Shown here piece after piece: positions 1-8,665 of a stretch of DNA of 41,802 bases. The number at the start of each line of letters is the position of its first letter. The stretch's first letter is position 1. A program made the translations under genes and the position numbers. The notes under the pieces were generated by a model. The model saw only the letters and a list, made by a program, of their open reading frames with translations. It had not been told where the DNA came from and did no database searches. The stretch spans positions 1 to 41,802 of the forward strand of contig URED01000019.1 in the NCBI GenBank assembly GCA_900546785.1, in the 5' to 3' direction. Source of the stretch: an uncultured Oscillospiraceae bacterium. Its GTDB lineage: Bacteria; Bacillota; Clostridia; Oscillospirales; Acutalibacteraceae.

Positions 1-21
1 GCAAATGCGGCGCGCGTTGCA

Positions 22-1803
22 TTATTTTTCAAGATTTGCCTTAACTCTGTTAAGTTCGTCCTCAAGCTCTTCGGGAAGCGTATCGCCGAACTTGGCATAA
101 AGCTCTTCAACGCCCTTAAGCTCTTCTTTCCATGCGTCCTTATCCACGTCAAGGATCTTTTCAAGATCCTCTTTCGTCATATCAAGGCCTTCCAGATTAA
201 TATCCTCTGCCTTGGGGAGATAGCCGATAGCGGTTTCAACAGCGTCTACCTTGCCCTCACAGCGGTCGATGATCCAATCCAGAACACGGAGGTTATCGCC
301 GAATCCGGGCCATAGGAAATGACCTTCATCATCCTTGCGGAACCAGTTAACGTTAAAGATCTTGGGCGCCTTATCGGGATCAAGTGTTTCACCGATCTCG
401 ATCCAGTGTTTCCAGTAATCGCCCATATTATAGCCGCAGAACGGAAGCATAGCCATGGGATCGCGGCGAACAACGCCTACTGCGCCGGTTGCGGCGGCAG
501 TTGTTTCAGAGCCCATGATGGAACCGACGAACACACCGTGATTCCAGCTTGTTGACTGATATACGAGCGGCGTAAGCTTAGCGCGGCGGCCGCCGAATAC
601 GAATGCGGAGATCGGAACGCCCTGCGGATTTTCAAATTCGGAAGAGATGCAGGGGCAGTTCACTGCGGGAGCGGTGAATCTTGAATTCGGGTGCGCGCCT
701 TTTTCATCGGATTCTTTGCCGTTCCAGGGTTCGCCTTTCCAGTTGATAGCGTTTGTGGGCGGGTTATCGTCAAGGCCTTCCCACCAAACGGTGTTGTTAT
801 CCAGATCGTGGCAAACGTTTGTAAAGATCGTGCCCTTCTTTGTAGCGGCAAGCGCATTCGGGTTGGATTTTTCGTTTGTGCCGGGCGCAACGCCGAAGAA
901 GCCGTTTTCGGGGTTGATGGCGTAAAGTCTGCCGTCCGTGCCCTTTCTGATCCATGCGATATCATCGCCTACGCACCATACTTTGTAGCCCTTTTTCTTA
1001 TATCCCTCCGGCGGGATAAGCATAGCAAGGTTGGTCTTGCCGCAGGCGCTCGGGAAAGCGGCGCAGATATACTTGATCTCGCCGTTTGGCTTTTCAACGC
1101 CGAGGATAAGCATATGCTCTGCCTGCCACATCTCGTTCTTACCGAGGTAGGATGCAATACGAAGCGCAAAACACTTTTTACCGAGAAGAACGTTGCCGCC
1201 GTAAGCGGAGTTAACGGAAATGATCGTATTATCCTCCGGGAACTGGCAGATCCATCTCTTTTCGGGATCCACATTGCACTTGCAGTGCATGCCGCGTACC
1301 CAATCGTCCGAATCGCCGAGAGCGTCAAGCACTGCCTTGCCCACTCTGGTCATAATATTCATATTCAGAACAACATAAATGGAATCGGTGATCTCTATAC
1401 CGATCTTTGAGAACGGAGAACCGACGGGACCCATGGAATAGGGAATGATATACATGGTTCTGCCCTGATAGGAATCCTTTGCGATATCATAAAGCATTTC
1501 ATATGCCTTTTTCGGATCCATCCAGTGGTTTGTGGGGCCTGCGTCTTTTTCTTCACGCGAGCAGATAAGTGTTCTGTCCTCCACTCTGGCAACATCGTTG
1601 ACAGCGGTTCTGTGAAGATAACAATCAGGAAGCAGATCCTCGTTAAGCTTGATCATCTCGCCGGTCTCAACGGCTTCGGCCTTAAGGGCAGCGATCTGCT
1701 CCTCAGAGCCGTCAATCCACATGATCTCGGAGGGCTTGAGAAGCTCTATTTTTTCATCAAGCCAAGCCAGGAGCGACGGATTTTTAGTAAGGTTTGTTTC
1801 CAT
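22..1803 (-). CDS. pckG: Phosphoenolpyruvate carboxykinase (GTP)
   Basis: Interconverts oxaloacetate + GTP and PEP + CO2 + GDP in the cytosol; in fermenting anaerobes it can run in the carboxylating direction. The 593-residue length is normal for the GTP-dependent family. Family motifs are visible: the P-loop PSACGKTN at about residues 251-258 with the family cysteine at 254, the second kinase motif GDDIAW at 279-284, and FGGRRAKLTPL at 403-413. The start is ATG with AAGGAG just upstream. It is monocistronic: it has a good promoter in the 116-bp gap to tsaD and a hairpin at the presumed 5' end of the message. The stop lies 21 bases from the window edge, so no terminator can be seen. The GTP (not ATP) family assignment follows from these motifs. 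Confidence 0.97.
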   Translation of the reverse strand: METNLTKNPSLLAWLDEKIELLKPSEIMWIDGSEEQIAALKAEAVETGEMIKLNEDLLPDCYLHRTAVNDVARVEDRTLICSREEKDAGPTNHWMDPKKAYEMLYDIAKDSYQGRTMYIIPYSMGPVGSPFSKIGIEITDSIYVVLNMNIMTRVGKAVLDALGDSDDWVRGMHCKCNVDPEKRWICQFPEDNTIISVNSAYGGNVLLGKKCFALRIASYLGKNEMWQAEHMLILGVEKPNGEIKYICAAFPSACGKTNLAMLIPPEGYKKKGYKVWCVGDDIAWIRKGTDGRLYAINPENGFFGVAPGTNEKSNPNALAATKKGTIFTNVCHDLDNNTVWWEGLDDNPPTNAINWKGEPWNGKESDEKGAHPNSRFTAPAVNCPCISSEFENPQGVPISAFVFGGRRAKLTPLVYQSTSWNHGVFVGSIMGSETTAAATGAVGVVRRDPMAMLPFCGYNMGDYWKHWIEIGETLDPDKAPKIFNVNWFRKDDEGHFLWPGFGDNLRVLDWIIDRCEGKVDAVETAIGYLPKAEDINLEGLDMTKEDLEKILDVDKDAWKEELKGVEELYAKFGDTLPEELEDELNRVKANLEK

Positions 1804-1838
1804 ATTTATTCTCCTTTATAAAATATTAACAATTTAAA

Positions 1839-1865
1839 GGGCAAACGCCTTTCGCTTGTTTGCCA
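1839..1865 (-). promoter_or_regulatory. Stem-loop at the 5' end of the pckG leader
   Basis: A seven-base-pair inverted repeat (GGCAAAC/GTTTGCC on the minus strand, about 11-nt loop) begins almost exactly at the predicted transcription start. No U-run follows, so it is not a clear terminator. It could be an mRNA-stabilising 5' hairpin or a DNA operator. Confidence 0.45.
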
Positions 1866-1870
1866 ATATT

Positions 1871-1898
1871 ATTATAACAATTTTTTCCTGAATTTCAA
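1871..1898 (-). promoter_or_regulatory. Sigma-A-like promoter of pckG
   Basis: On the minus strand, TTGAAA (1893-1898) and a perfect TATAAT (1871-1876) are separated by 16 bp. The predicted transcript start is near 1863, about 60 nt upstream of the pckG ATG. Confidence 0.7.
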
Positions 1899-1919
1899 TA
1901 GTTATACTATACTAATTCA

Positions 1920-2933
1920 CTAAAATTTAACACTATCTATTGGCATATTTGCATAAGCGTTAAGATCTGAGGCGGCATGAACACCGTTTTTGAATTCATA
2001 ATAACCCTGCGCAGCTACCATTGCGCCGTTATCGCCGCAGTAATTCAGCTCAGGCATATACAGCTTTATATTTCTTTTTTTGCAAAGCTTTTCACATTCG
2101 CCCCGCAGCCGTGAATTTGCGGAAACGCCGCCGGCAAGCACGATCTTTTCATACCCGTAATTTGCCGCTGCCTTTTCAAGATTATCCACAAGGCAGTCTA
2201 CGACCGCCTTTTGATAGGAAGCGGCAAGATCGGCGGTATGGAGCGCGATCCCCTTTTGCTGCGCGTTATGTATGGTATTGATAACGGAAGTTTTGAGCCC
2301 GCTGAACGAAAAATCATACGCGGCGCCGTCCACCTTGGGATGCGGGAAAGAATAGGCGTTCGGATCCCCGCTTTTGCTGATCTTATCTATGCTGACGCCG
2401 CCCGGGTATTCCAGCCCCATGGCGCGCCCCGCCTTATCGAGCGCCTCGCCGGCTGCGTCGTCCCTCGTTTTGCCAATTATTTTATATTCCGTATATCCGT
2501 TTACGGCAACGATATGCGAATGCCCGCCGCTTACAACAAGGCTCAGAAACGGCGGCTCCACATCGGAGGTAAGGTAATTTGCTGCAATATGCGAGCGCAG
2601 ATGATGGACGGGAACGAGCGGTTTCCCCGCCGAGACGGCAAGCCCTTTTGCAAAGCTTACCCCAACGAGCAGCGCGCCGATAAGACCCGGGGCAAACGTT
2701 ACGGCAACCGCGTCTATATCCGCTACGGAACACGCCGCATCGCGCAGCGCTTTTGCAACAACACCGCTTATTGCCTCTGCATGACGGCGGGAGGCGATCT
2801 CCGGCACAACACCGCCGTAGAGCTTATGCTCCTCAAGCGAAGAGGCGATCACATTTGACCTTGCGTTTCTGCCGTCCTCAACAACCGCGGCGGCAGTTTC
2901 ATCACATGAGGATTCAATTCCGAGTATCAGCAA
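1920..2933 (-). CDS. tsaD: tRNA N6-threonylcarbamoyladenosine transferase TsaD
   Basis: Transfers the threonylcarbamoyl group to A37 of ANN-decoding tRNAs, working with TsaB and TsaE in bacteria. The 337-residue length is typical. The Kae1/TsaD signatures are intact: IESSCDETAAA at residues 6-16, metal-binding His111 and His115 in HHLRSH, VVSGGHSH, the DKAGRAMGLEYPGG segment and CGDNGAM near residue 300. It starts with TTG (2933) behind a strong AGGAGGGG and overlaps the end of rimI by 20 bp, so the two are probably translationally coupled. It is the last gene of a polA-rimI-tsaD group; the partner genes tsaB and tsaE are not in this window. Confidence 0.97.
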   Translation of the reverse strand: MLILGIESSCDETAAAVVEDGRNARSNVIASSLEEHKLYGGVVPEIASRRHAEAISGVVAKALRDAACSVADIDAVAVTFAPGLIGALLVGVSFAKGLAVSAGKPLVPVHHLRSHIAANYLTSDVEPPFLSLVVSGGHSHIVAVNGYTEYKIIGKTRDDAAGEALDKAGRAMGLEYPGGVSIDKISKSGDPNAYSFPHPKVDGAAYDFSFSGLKTSVINTIHNAQQKGIALHTADLAASYQKAVVDCLVDNLEKAAANYGYEKIVLAGGVSANSRLRGECEKLCKKRNIKLYMPELNYCGDNGAMVAAQGYYEFKNGVHAASDLNAYANMPIDSVKF

Positions 2934-3372
2934 CGGCGTCCCCTCCTTTTAAAGCGTCTCTTTTCATGAGCACGGCATTCTCTTCCGGCTCGGAATAATA
3001 ATTTTTGCGCACGCCCGTATCATAAAAGCCGAGCGAGCGGTAAAGCGCAATCGCGGCGGCATTGCTCTCCCTTACATCAAGAAAGACATCGCCGTCTGTA
3101 TCTTCAAGGCTTCTTTTGAGCACGGCGCGGGCGATTCCGCGGTTTCTGTACTGCGGCAGCACGCCCACCCGGACGATATCCGCCTCGCCGGTTAAAACGT
3201 AAAGCCCAACAAAGCCGACGGCTTTTCCGTCCTCCACCGCAACATAAAAATGCGAAAACTCGTTTTTCAGCTCGGCGGCGATTGCCAGCTCGTTCCACGG
3301 CTTTGAAAAGCACGCCTTTTCAATTTGCGCAACATCTTTTATATATTCATCAGATAATTTTTTAATTTCCAT
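2914..3372 (-). CDS. rimI: GNAT N-acetyltransferase, RimI-like
   Basis: Probable N-alpha-acetyltransferase of ribosomal protein bS18 (RimI family). The 152-residue protein is a single GNAT domain. Acetyl-CoA binding motif A is visible as VGVLPQYRNRGIARAVL at about residues 88-104, and motif B as DVRESNAAAIALYRSLGF. It begins with ATG nine bases after the polA stop and its end overlaps tsaD by 20 bp. The rimI-tsaD pairing is common in Firmicutes and supports the name, but GNAT substrates cannot be proved from sequence. Confidence 0.88.
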   Translation of the reverse strand: MEIKKLSDEYIKDVAQIEKACFSKPWNELAIAAELKNEFSHFYVAVEDGKAVGFVGLYVLTGEADIVRVGVLPQYRNRGIARAVLKRSLEDTDGDVFLDVRESNAAAIALYRSLGFYDTGVRKNYYSEPEENAVLMKRDALKGGDAVADTRN

Positions 3373-3381
3373 ATCTAAAAA

Positions 3382-5952
3382 TCAGTGCGAATCATACCAG
3401 GTTCTGCCGATCTTGCCGTCCGCCACAAGGCGCACCTTTAATTCGCATGCGTTTTCCATTTCCTCTTTTACGATGCAGAGCGCCTTATCCGCCTCTTCAA
3501 GCGGGGCTTCAACGATAAGCTCATCGTGCACCTGAAGAATCAGGCGGGCGCGCATATTTTCCCTTTCCAGGCGTTCATCCACGCGGATCATTGCTATTTT
3601 AATAATATCCGCAGCAGTTCCCTGGATCGGCATATTTCTTGCCACTCTTTCCCCGAAAGCGCGCAGCATGTGGTTTGACGAGGCAAGCTCCGGCAGATAT
3701 CTTCTGCGTTTAAAAAGCGTTTGGGCATAGCCGTTTTCCTTGGCTGTTTCTATCATTTTATCCATATAGCGCTGAACGCCGGAAAAATGGTGCAGATAGC
3801 CGTTTATATAATCCCTTGCTTCTTTGACGGATACGCCTATATCCTTTGCAAGGCTGAACGCGCCTATGCCGTAAACGATACCGAAATTGACCGCCTTTGC
3901 GCGCGAACGCAGCAACGGCGTTATCATATCCTGCGGCAGGCCGAATACCTGCGCGGCGGTCGTTTTATGAATATCCTCTCCGCTGTTGAAAGCATTTATC
4001 ATATTTTCATCGTCCGCAAGGGCGGCAAGCACTCTGAGTTCTATCTGGCTGTAATCGGAATCTATAAGCGTGCAGCCCGCGCCGGCAACGAAAAAGCGGC
4101 GCATTTCCCTGCCCAGTTCCGTCCTTATCGGTATATTCTGAAGATTCGGTTCCAGCGAGGAGATCCTGCCCGTGCGCGTTTCTACCTGATTGAAGCTGGT
4201 GTGTATCCTGCCGTCCTGTGCGATCACCTTCAAAAGCCCGTCGCAATACGTGGATTTGAGCTTTGCAAGACTTCTGTATTCAAGAATCAGTTTTACGATA
4301 GGATAATCCGGGGCAAGCTCCTCCAGCACCTCCGCCTTTGTGGAATAGCCGCTTTTCGTCTTCTTTTTACAGGGTATCTGCATCTCCTCAAAAAGCACGG
4401 CGCCAAGCTGCTTCGGTGAATTGATGTTGAATTCCCTGCCTGCCTGCGCATAAATTTCCTGAACAAGCTCGTCTATCCTTGCGCCGAGACGGTCTGAGAA
4501 TTCTTCTATACCCTTTTTATCTACGGCAAACCCGGCAACCTCCATTTTGGCAAGCACACGCGCAAGCGGCAGTTCCATATCATGAAGCAGTTTGGTCTGA
4601 TCCGCTTCTTTCAGCAAAGCGTCCGTCTTTTCAAACAGTTTGCCGAGCACGGCGGCATAAGCTGCATTTGCGGGCGTTTCATCGTCTAATTCGGGAAGCG
4701 CAATGCCGTATTCCATACACAGGTGGTCTATATCATAATTACTGTCCGACGGGCGCAGAAGATATGCGGAGAGCATAAGATCGCCGCAGACATTTTTGCA
4801 TGACGTGCCGTTTTGCGCCGCAAGGCGGTGCAGATATTTCGTGTTGTAAGAATACTTGGCGCTGTCGCTTTCTACAAGCCTTAACGCAAAATCCTCAAAT
4901 CCCGCCTGCTGCTTACCGGCAACAAAGACATCGCTGCCTTTTGCAATATAAAAGCGTGTGATCTCATTGTTTTCAAGATCAAAAGTGAAATACAGCGGAT
5001 TGCCGAGATCAAACGCGCTAAGATTTTCCGTCTGCTTCACGCTTACGCTGATCTTTTCCGCTTTATCTGCCGGCTGAACCGCCTGCGCCGCATGCAGACC
5101 GAATTTATCGATCAGGCTGTAAAGCTCATACTTTGCGAGCAATGCAGCGGCGGCGGGAGCATCTGTGGGGACATAATCCTTTAAATCCGTATCTACGGGC
5201 GCGTTTGTGCGTATCGCGCCGAGATCGAGCGAGAGATACGCTTTTTCCTTATCGCGCGCAAGCTTTTCACGCACGCCCTTTTTGATGTCAATGGTGTCCA
5301 GATTTTCGTATATATAGTCAAGCGTGTGGAATCTTTGGATCAGATCAAGCGCGGTTTTAGCGCCCACACCCATAACGCCGGGAATATTATCGCTTGCATC
5401 GCCCTGGAGCGCCTTTACCTGAATAAGCTCTGCCGGCGTTACGCCGTATTCCTCTTTTATAGCGGTTTCATCATAGATATCCGTAACGGGTCTGCCCGCT
5501 TTTGTGTGCGCAAGCAGGACTTTAACGCCGCCGTGCGCAAGCTGGAGCGAATCGCGGTCTCCGGTTGCAATAAAACATTCGTTGCCCGAATCGCGGCATG
5601 CCTCGGCAAGCGTGCCGAGTATATCGTCCGCCTCCCAGCCGGGGCACTCCACCGTTTTTATGCCCAGGGAACGAAGAATATCTTTCAATATGGGTATCTG
5701 CGTTCTGAGCTCATCCGGCATAGCATGCCTTCCCGCCTTGTATTCGGCATATTTTTCATGCCTGAAGGTGGGTGCATGAACATCAAACGCAACGCCGACG
5801 GCATCCGGCTGCGCAATCTCCTTAAGCTTAAGCAAAATATTGAGGAAGCCGTATACCGCGTTCGTATAGATACCGCTTTTTGTAGACAGCAGCTTTATGC
5901 CGTAAAACGCGCGGTTTACGATACTGTTGCCGTCCAAAACAAGAAGCTTCAA
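3382..5952 (-). CDS. polA: DNA polymerase I (3'-5' exonuclease site degenerate)
   Basis: DNA repair and Okazaki-fragment processing polymerase, 856 residues, cytosolic. It has an N-terminal 5'-nuclease domain (about 1-290), a proofreading-exonuclease-like fold (about 310-470) and a family A polymerase. Motif A (DSDYSQIELR, about 630), motif B (RSRAKAVNFGIVYG, about 682-695) and motif C (HDE, about 808) are intact. In the exonuclease domain the ExoII aspartate (KYD in E. coli) is leucine (YNTKYLHRL), so proofreading is probably lost, as in many Firmicutes. I chose the TTG at 5952 because AGGTGA lies six bases upstream and the protein then begins MKLLVLDGNS as in the family; a GTG at 5961 overlaps that Shine-Dalgarno. 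First gene of polA-rimI-tsaD. Confidence 0.97.
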   Translation of the reverse strand: MKLLVLDGNSIVNRAFYGIKLLSTKSGIYTNAVYGFLNILLKLKEIAQPDAVGVAFDVHAPTFRHEKYAEYKAGRHAMPDELRTQIPILKDILRSLGIKTVECPGWEADDILGTLAEACRDSGNECFIATGDRDSLQLAHGGVKVLLAHTKAGRPVTDIYDETAIKEEYGVTPAELIQVKALQGDASDNIPGVMGVGAKTALDLIQRFHTLDYIYENLDTIDIKKGVREKLARDKEKAYLSLDLGAIRTNAPVDTDLKDYVPTDAPAAAALLAKYELYSLIDKFGLHAAQAVQPADKAEKISVSVKQTENLSAFDLGNPLYFTFDLENNEITRFYIAKGSDVFVAGKQQAGFEDFALRLVESDSAKYSYNTKYLHRLAAQNGTSCKNVCGDLMLSAYLLRPSDSNYDIDHLCMEYGIALPELDDETPANAAYAAVLGKLFEKTDALLKEADQTKLLHDMELPLARVLAKMEVAGFAVDKKGIEEFSDRLGARIDELVQEIYAQAGREFNINSPKQLGAVLFEEMQIPCKKKTKSGYSTKAEVLEELAPDYPIVKLILEYRSLAKLKSTYCDGLLKVIAQDGRIHTSFNQVETRTGRISSLEPNLQNIPIRTELGREMRRFFVAGAGCTLIDSDYSQIELRVLAALADDENMINAFNSGEDIHKTTAAQVFGLPQDMITPLLRSRAKAVNFGIVYGIGAFSLAKDIGVSVKEARDYINGYLHHFSGVQRYMDKMIETAKENGYAQTLFKRRRYLPELASSNHMLRAFGERVARNMPIQGTAADIIKIAMIRVDERLERENMRARLILQVHDELIVEAPLEEADKALCIVKEEMENACELKVRLVADGKIGRTWYDSH

Positions 5953-5984
5953 AAAAATCACCTGCCAAAACGCAAAAACACTTT

Positions 5985-6023
5985 AAAAAACCGGCTTTCA
6001 ATAGGATACCCCGTGAAAGCCGG
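5985..6023 (-). terminator. Terminator after the M28 peptidase gene
   Basis: A ten-base-pair stem (CCGGCTTTCA/TGAAAGCCGG, loop about 13 nt) is followed on the minus strand by TTTTTT. It lies between the peptidase stop (6045) and polA, so polA transcription needs either read-through or a weak promoter in the remaining ~30 bp. Confidence 0.85.
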
Positions 6024-6044
6024 ATATGAATCGCTGTATAAAGA

Positions 6045-7307
6045 TCAGTCCGTTACGCCCTCTGCGCCGTTTTTATCAAACATGCAGCATGCCTCTATCA
6101 TAACGGAAATACCTGCCTCGATCGCCTCCGGACGAAGATTTTCCGGATTGTCAAGACGGGTGTGATAATATCTGGGCGGGGCGGGATCCATTGCCGCAAA
6201 GCCCGTTGCGGGAATACCGCGCTGCGTGAACGCAGCAGCGTCCGAGCCGCCTATGTAGATGGATTCATACTTAACGTCAAAGCCGCAGTTTGCGCACGCA
6301 TCATGCACCAGCTCTTTGACGCCTTTATGATGCTGAAGCGTGCCGGAGAGATCCCTGTCATAAACAGCCATCGTTTCCAGATCTCTGAAAGTATCTATGG
6401 CAACAACGGCGGTGGGAATATCCTTAAGCTCTTTTTCGTGTGCCTTTGCATATGCCTTGGCGCCGCGCAGACCGGCTTCCTCAGAACCGGAGCAGATCAT
6501 AACAACCTCCGTGTTTTCAAAACGCACGCCCGCCTCCGCAAGCGCTTTTATGGTTGCCATGCCTACATAGCAGCCGGAAAGATTATCCGAAGCACCGGGC
6601 ACGGATTTTGTCCAGCTCTGGAAGAAAAGAAACGCAAATTCAAACGGAATGAAAACGCAGGAAACAACAAAGAAAGTTATAAAGAACCACCTTGCGCTCT
6701 CAATGCTCATTGCCGCGGCGCCTTTGCCCACGATTATGCAGACGAGAGCGAAGATCGTATCTACCACAAGGCCTACAACAGCGGGAATCTCTACAAAAAG
6801 CTTTGCCTGAAGACCGCCTATAAGGTAATTCAGCGTCCACTCAAACTGAGAATCCGAATGGCCTACCATGATAAATCTTTTTTTGACCTCGCCGCTCGGC
6901 TTCCTTACGGCGATCATATTATGAGAAGTCTGCTTCGGGAAAAGAAAATCATCAAACTGCTTATACATAAGAAATTCAAATACAAGCGGAATGAACGCAA
7001 GAATGCAAAGGATAAACGCGGCGATAGGGCTTGCAAACCAGTTGACGAATACACTTGCGATGCCGCACGCAACCGTAAACGGAATAAAGCCCATAAATCC
7101 CTGGCGATGGAGGGTGAATTCCTCTATCTTCGTATCCTCGCAATAGTTTTTCATATCCCTTTGGAACCACTGCTGGGCGCGGTGCTCTTCGGGAGAACCC
7201 GGTTTTCTCGGCCCTATCTTATTACAGATTTTGGTGATTCCTTTTACGGCATATTCGGTCTGACGCTTGATGTCGAAATCCTTGCCGTATTCAAGTGCGA
7301 TCTTCAT
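6045..7307 (-). CDS. M28-family zinc peptidase with inserted membrane segments
   Basis: A 420-residue M28-like (aminopeptidase/Plasma glutamate carboxypeptidase-type) metallopeptidase. Candidate di-zinc ligands in family order are His150 (VGHSDS), Asp241 (PGASDNLSG), Glu276/277 (SGSEEAGL), Asp305 and His382 (YYHTRLDN). The catalytic fold is interrupted by hydrophobic segments: about residues 72-113 before His150, and about 170-195 and 207-230 between His150 and Asp241, giving roughly four transmembrane helices. There is no signal peptide at the N-terminus. Standard soluble M28 enzymes lack such inserts, so this is a membrane-anchored variant of unknown substrate. It has its own promoter and terminator and is a single-gene unit. 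ATG start with AGGAGA upstream. Confidence 0.85.
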   Translation of the reverse strand: MKIALEYGKDFDIKRQTEYAVKGITKICNKIGPRKPGSPEEHRAQQWFQRDMKNYCEDTKIEEFTLHRQGFMGFIPFTVACGIASVFVNWFASPIAAFILCILAFIPLVFEFLMYKQFDDFLFPKQTSHNMIAVRKPSGEVKKRFIMVGHSDSQFEWTLNYLIGGLQAKLFVEIPAVVGLVVDTIFALVCIIVGKGAAAMSIESARWFFITFFVVSCVFIPFEFAFLFFQSWTKSVPGASDNLSGCYVGMATIKALAEAGVRFENTEVVMICSGSEEAGLRGAKAYAKAHEKELKDIPTAVVAIDTFRDLETMAVYDRDLSGTLQHHKGVKELVHDACANCGFDVKYESIYIGGSDAAAFTQRGIPATGFAAMDPAPPRYYHTRLDNPENLRPEAIEAGISVMIEACCMFDKNGAEGVTD

Positions 7308-7341
7308 AATATATGTTCTCCTAAAAAAGTAATGATATAAT

Positions 7342-7370
7342 ATTTTAGCACATTAAAGGGCGTTTTACAA
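7342..7370 (-). promoter_or_regulatory. Promoter of the M28 peptidase gene
   Basis: Minus strand: TTGTAA (7365-7370), a 17-bp spacer, and TAAAAT (7342-7347) preceded by TGC, an extended -10. Confidence 0.7.
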
Positions 7371-7411
7371 CTCAATAATAAACAAAATATAAATCAAAAA
7401 TCAGCCCCGCG

Positions 7412-8650
7412 TTATGACAAATGATGAATAAACAGCCCGGACAGCAGCTTAGGCTCAAACCATGTGGATTTGGGCGGCATGATCTCGCCCGCGTCCGCGA
7501 TTGCCATAAGCTCCTGCACGGTTGTGGGATACATGGAAAAGGCCAGCTTCATATCGCTGTTTGCGCGCCTTTCCAGCTCCGCAAGGCCGCGTATGCCGCC
7601 GATAAAATCGATCCTGTCATCATTTTTGGGGTCTTTGATCCCCAAAACGGGGTCAAGCAGATTGTTTTGCAGCACGGAAACATCAAGCGCCTCAACGGGG
7701 TTGAAATCGTTTATGATCTTATCCTTTGCCCTGAGCGAATACCATTTTGAATCAAGATACATGCCGAAGGTGTGCTTTTCCTGCGGGGAGCAGGGCGCGT
7801 TTTCCGCCCTGACCTCAAATGAATCGGAGATCCTGCCAAGAAATTCGGCGGGCGTAAAGCCGTTAAGATCCCTAACCACCCGGTTGTAATCCATGATCTT
7901 CAGATCGGAATCCGCAAACGCCACCGCAAGGAAGAAGTTGAATTCCTCCTCTCCCGTGCAGCCGCCGTTTTCATATCTTTTCATCTGACCCACGCGCACT
8001 GCCGATTCGCAGCGGTGGTGCCCGTCTGCAATATAAAACGCTTTAACGGATTTAAAAAGATCCGTAAGGCGGGCATTGATCATATCGTCGTCTATCACCC
8101 AAACGGTCTGCAGCGCGCCCGCCGCCTCAAAATTATAAACGGGGAGGTGACTGCCCGCATACGAGTTCAAGATCGCAGAAATCTCTTCATTTTTTCTGTA
8201 AGTCAAAAATATGGGGCCCGTATTGGCATTCGTAACGCTGACATGGCGGATCCTGTCCGCCTCTTTTTTTGCAAGCGTTTTTTCGTGCTTTTTGATTATA
8301 TTGTTCATATAATCGTCTATTGAGGCGCAGCCCGCAAGGCCCGTCTGCACCCTGCCGTTCATCTCCTGCCTGTAGATGTAAAAGCAGGGCTTTTCGTCCT
8401 GCAAAAGCGCGCCGTTTTTTTCAAGTGCCAAAAGATTATCGCGCGCTTTTTCGTACACCGCCTTTTCATAAGGGCTTGTGCCGGGCGGAAAATCGATCTC
8501 CGCTCTGTCTATATGCAGAAAAGAGAGCGGATTGCCCTTCACAGCCTGCCGCGCCTCCTCGCTGCTCATAACGTCATACGGCAGCGCGGGTATAAGGCGC
8601 TGATATTTTTCGGCGGGCCGAAACGCCCTGAAAGCTCTGAAAACAGCCAA
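7412..8650 (-). CDS. DUF1015 family protein
   Basis: Uncharacterised DUF1015 protein, 412 residues, the usual full length. The family hallmarks are visible: an N-terminal FRAFRPAE followed by PYDVMS, GNPLSFLHIDRAE near residue 40, the IADGHHRCESA motif near residue 210, and GIKDPKNDDRIDFIGG in the C-terminal third. No enzyme activity is established for the family; the ADGHHR motif resembles a catalytic or metal site but that is inference. The start is TTG (8650) with GGGAGG seven bases upstream. It follows coaX by 15 bp and shares its transcript. In other Clostridia DUF1015 genes often sit near serA/serC; here the partner is coaX. Confidence 0.93.
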   Translation of the reverse strand: MAVFRAFRAFRPAEKYQRLIPALPYDVMSSEEARQAVKGNPLSFLHIDRAEIDFPPGTSPYEKAVYEKARDNLLALEKNGALLQDEKPCFYIYRQEMNGRVQTGLAGCASIDDYMNNIIKKHEKTLAKKEADRIRHVSVTNANTGPIFLTYRKNEEISAILNSYAGSHLPVYNFEAAGALQTVWVIDDDMINARLTDLFKSVKAFYIADGHHRCESAVRVGQMKRYENGGCTGEEEFNFFLAVAFADSDLKIMDYNRVVRDLNGFTPAEFLGRISDSFEVRAENAPCSPQEKHTFGMYLDSKWYSLRAKDKIINDFNPVEALDVSVLQNNLLDPVLGIKDPKNDDRIDFIGGIRGLAELERRANSDMKLAFSMYPTTVQELMAIADAGEIMPPKSTWFEPKLLSGLFIHHLS

Positions 8651-8665
8651 AATACCGCCTCCCGG

